Assembly: GCA_910579455.1 (NCBI GenBank)
Contig: CAJTUT010000036.1
Location: forward strand, 1 to 5,970
Source: an uncultured Bacilli bacterium
Lineage (GTDB): Bacteria; Bacillota_I; Bacilli_A; RF39; UBA660
Length of the DNA stretch: 5,970 nt
Direction of reading: 5' to 3'
Shown here: piece by piece, positions 4,850-5,970 of the stretch
Layout of the letters: each line of letters starts with the position of its first letter
Position numbering within the stretch: position 1 is the first letter of the stretch
Notes under the pieces: generated by a model
Databases searched by the model: none
What the model was told of the DNA's origin: nothing
The model's input: the letters and a program-made list of their open reading frames with translations, nothing else
Position numbers and translations under genes: made by a program

Positions 4850-5728
4850 ATGGAAGTAATAGTAAAGCCAACACGTGATTTGCTAGAGGATTATATCGGT
4901 CGTAACATTAATAATTTTTTATTACCACTTAAGAATTTTTCTGTAGAATCTATTAATTACTATAGTTTAGATGAAATCAAAGAAATAAGAAAGAAGTACC
5001 CTAATGCTCATCTTTTTATTAGTATGAATAAAAATATTTTAAATCACGAGATTCAAGATCTACAAAGGGTATTAAAAGAGTTAGAAATACTAAATATTAG
5101 AGGTATTTTCTATTATGATATGGCGTTTCTGAATTTAAAGAAAAAGATGGGATTAAAGATAGATTTGGTTTGGAATCAGACCTATATGGTTACTAATTAT
5201 AAAACGTGTAATTATTATTATAATAGGGGCGTAAAATATGCTTTACTATCTAAAGAAATTACAAAAGATGAAATGATAGAAATTAAAAAAAATTCTCAAA
5301 TTACTCCAATAGTAGAATTGATTTCGTATCCTGTTGTTGCCTATTCTAAAAGAAAATTAGTTGATCATTATTATCAAAATTGTTCTATAAAAAGGAAAGC
5401 TTTTTTAGATATTAGAGAACCTAAAACGAAACAGGAATATCATGTGATGGAGGATCAAAATGGGGTTAGTTTTGTAATGAAAAAATTGATGAATGGTTCT
5501 AGGATTTTAAGAGAGTTATTGGATTGCAATATGGACTATATTTTGTTAAAAGAGGATTTTATAGAGCATGATGTTTTTATTAACTGCCTTGAAAATATAA
5601 ATTTTTATCTAAAAAATTTTCATAAAATGACTGGGATTGAGGATAAAAAGTGGTTATGTAGACAAAATGAATTATTAGGAAGAAATACTAATTTCTTCTA
5701 TAGAAAAACGATTTATAAGGTGAAGTAG
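4850..5728 (+). CDS. trhP1: Peptidase U32-type protein, TrhP1/YrrN-like (tRNA wobble-uridine hydroxylation)
   Basis: The 292-residue cytosolic protein belongs to the U32 (TIM-barrel-like) family and is close to the usual YrrN length of about 300. It has L-F-I-S-M-N (55-60), alternating helix/strand stretches such as R-G-I-F-Y-Y-D (84-90), and a diverged U32 signature E-L-I-S-Y-P-V-V-A-Y-S-K-R-K (156-169). In the classic signature the last part reads C-x-x-Y-S-G-x-C. Here both cysteines are replaced (V162, K169), as if this subunit lacked an iron-sulfur ligand set. In B. subtilis YrrN and YrrO (TrhP1/TrhP2) act in prephenate-dependent hydroxylation of U34, giving ho5U for TrmR. The start is set by GAGGTG (4839-4844). 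Its TAG stop abuts the ATG of the next gene with no gap, matching yrrN-yrrO. The family assignment is good; the catalytic role is inferred from context. Confidence 0.75.
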   Translation: MEVIVKPTRDLLEDYIGRNINNFLLPLKNFSVESINYYSLDEIKEIRKKYPNAHLFISMNKNILNHEIQDLQRVLKELEILNIRGIFYYDMAFLNLKKKMGLKIDLVWNQTYMVTNYKTCNYYYNRGVKYALLSKEITKDEMIEIKKNSQITPIVELISYPVVAYSKRKLVDHYYQNCSIKRKAFLDIREPKTKQEYHVMEDQNGVSFVMKKLMNGSRILRELLDCNMDYILLKEDFIEHDVFINCLENINFYLKNFHKMTGIEDKKWLCRQNELLGRNTNFFYRKTIYKVK

Positions 5729-5970
5729 ATGAATAAAATAGAATTACTTGCTCCAGCTGGAGATTTAGAACGTTTAAAGATTAATTTGTTATATGGTGCT
5801 GATGCGGTTTATATTGGTGGGTATAAGTACGGCTTACGTGCAAATGCTACTAATTTTTCATTGGAAGAAATAAGTAAGGGTTGTGAATTTGCCCATAAAT
5901 TACAAAAAAAAGTATATTTAACTCTTAATATTGTCTTTCATAATGAAGATATGATGGATGTGGAATCTTA
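5729..5970 (+). CDS. trhP2: Peptidase U32-type protein, TrhP2/YrrO-like (partial, runs off the window)
   Basis: Only the first 80 codons are present; the frame is open to the window edge. The N-terminus is the classic U32 start: I-E-L-L-A-P-A-G-D (4-12), then L-L-Y-G-A-D-A-V-Y-I-G-G (20-31) and G-L-R-A-N-A (35-40), with V-Y-L-T-L-N (63-68) as a following barrel strand. These fit a full-length, canonical member, in contrast to its diverged neighbour. The ATG directly follows the TAG of the preceding gene, and AAGGTGA (5717-5723) serves as the ribosome site, so the two are co-translated. By homology to B. subtilis YrrO it should be the partner in wobble-uridine 5-hydroxylation. Other U32 members act on 23S rRNA or collagen, but the gene pair favours the tRNA role. 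Confidence 0.85.
   Translation, partial: MNKIELLAPAGDLERLKINLLYGADAVYIGGYKYGLRANATNFSLEEISKGCEFAHKLQKKVYLTLNIVFHNEDMMDVES

Noticed and set aside
1..5970. CRISPR array, tRNA, rRNA, insertion sequence or phage integration site
   Set aside because: No regularly spaced repeats, cloverleaf-like sequence, transposase or integrase motifs, or terminal inverted repeats were found by reading both strands.

Overview
The window is A+T-rich, entirely plus-strand DNA from a low-GC Firmicute of the Bacilli type. It is most likely a gut-associated, uncultured lineage near Erysipelotrichales/RF39. This rests on the gene order, strong GGAGG-type ribosome binding sites, MltG (so a peptidoglycan wall is expected), and a surface protein of a style common in gut Firmicutes assemblies. 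All full-length genes read through under the standard bacterial code with TGG as Trp.

The backbone matches the Bacillus subtilis block yrzB-yrrL-yrrM-yrrN-yrrO. At the left are a DUF1292 protein (86-379), the membrane lytic transglycosylase MltG (410-1492) and a SAM-dependent O-methyltransferase of the TrmR/YrrM type (1486-2085). At the right are two peptidase-U32-type proteins of the TrhP1/YrrN (4850-5728) and TrhP2/YrrO (5729-5970, cut by the window end) types. In B. subtilis the TrhP pair hydroxylates the wobble uridine of certain tRNAs and TrmR methylates it to 5-methoxyuridine. Both halves of that pathway flank the window's centre.

Between them lies an insert of about 2.8 kb (2086-4849) holding three predicted exported or membrane-anchored products. 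The first is a single-pass protein with a DUF4163/DUF3298 (RsiV/PdaC)-like outer domain (2170-2946). The second has an N-terminal two-helix module resembling type IV secretion pilin-like proteins, fused to an extracellular NlpC/P60 cysteine peptidase domain (2955-3782). The third is a cysteine-rich surface protein gene with its own promoter, broken by two single-base frameshifts (3967-4756). Terminator and promoter signals bracket the insert, so it probably forms two transcription units separate from the flanking tRNA-modification genes.

The most interesting points are the pilin-like/NlpC fusion, the exported trio lodged inside a conserved tRNA-modification cluster, and the two same-direction lesions in the surface gene. 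I see no CRISPR array, tRNA, rRNA, insertion sequence or defence system.
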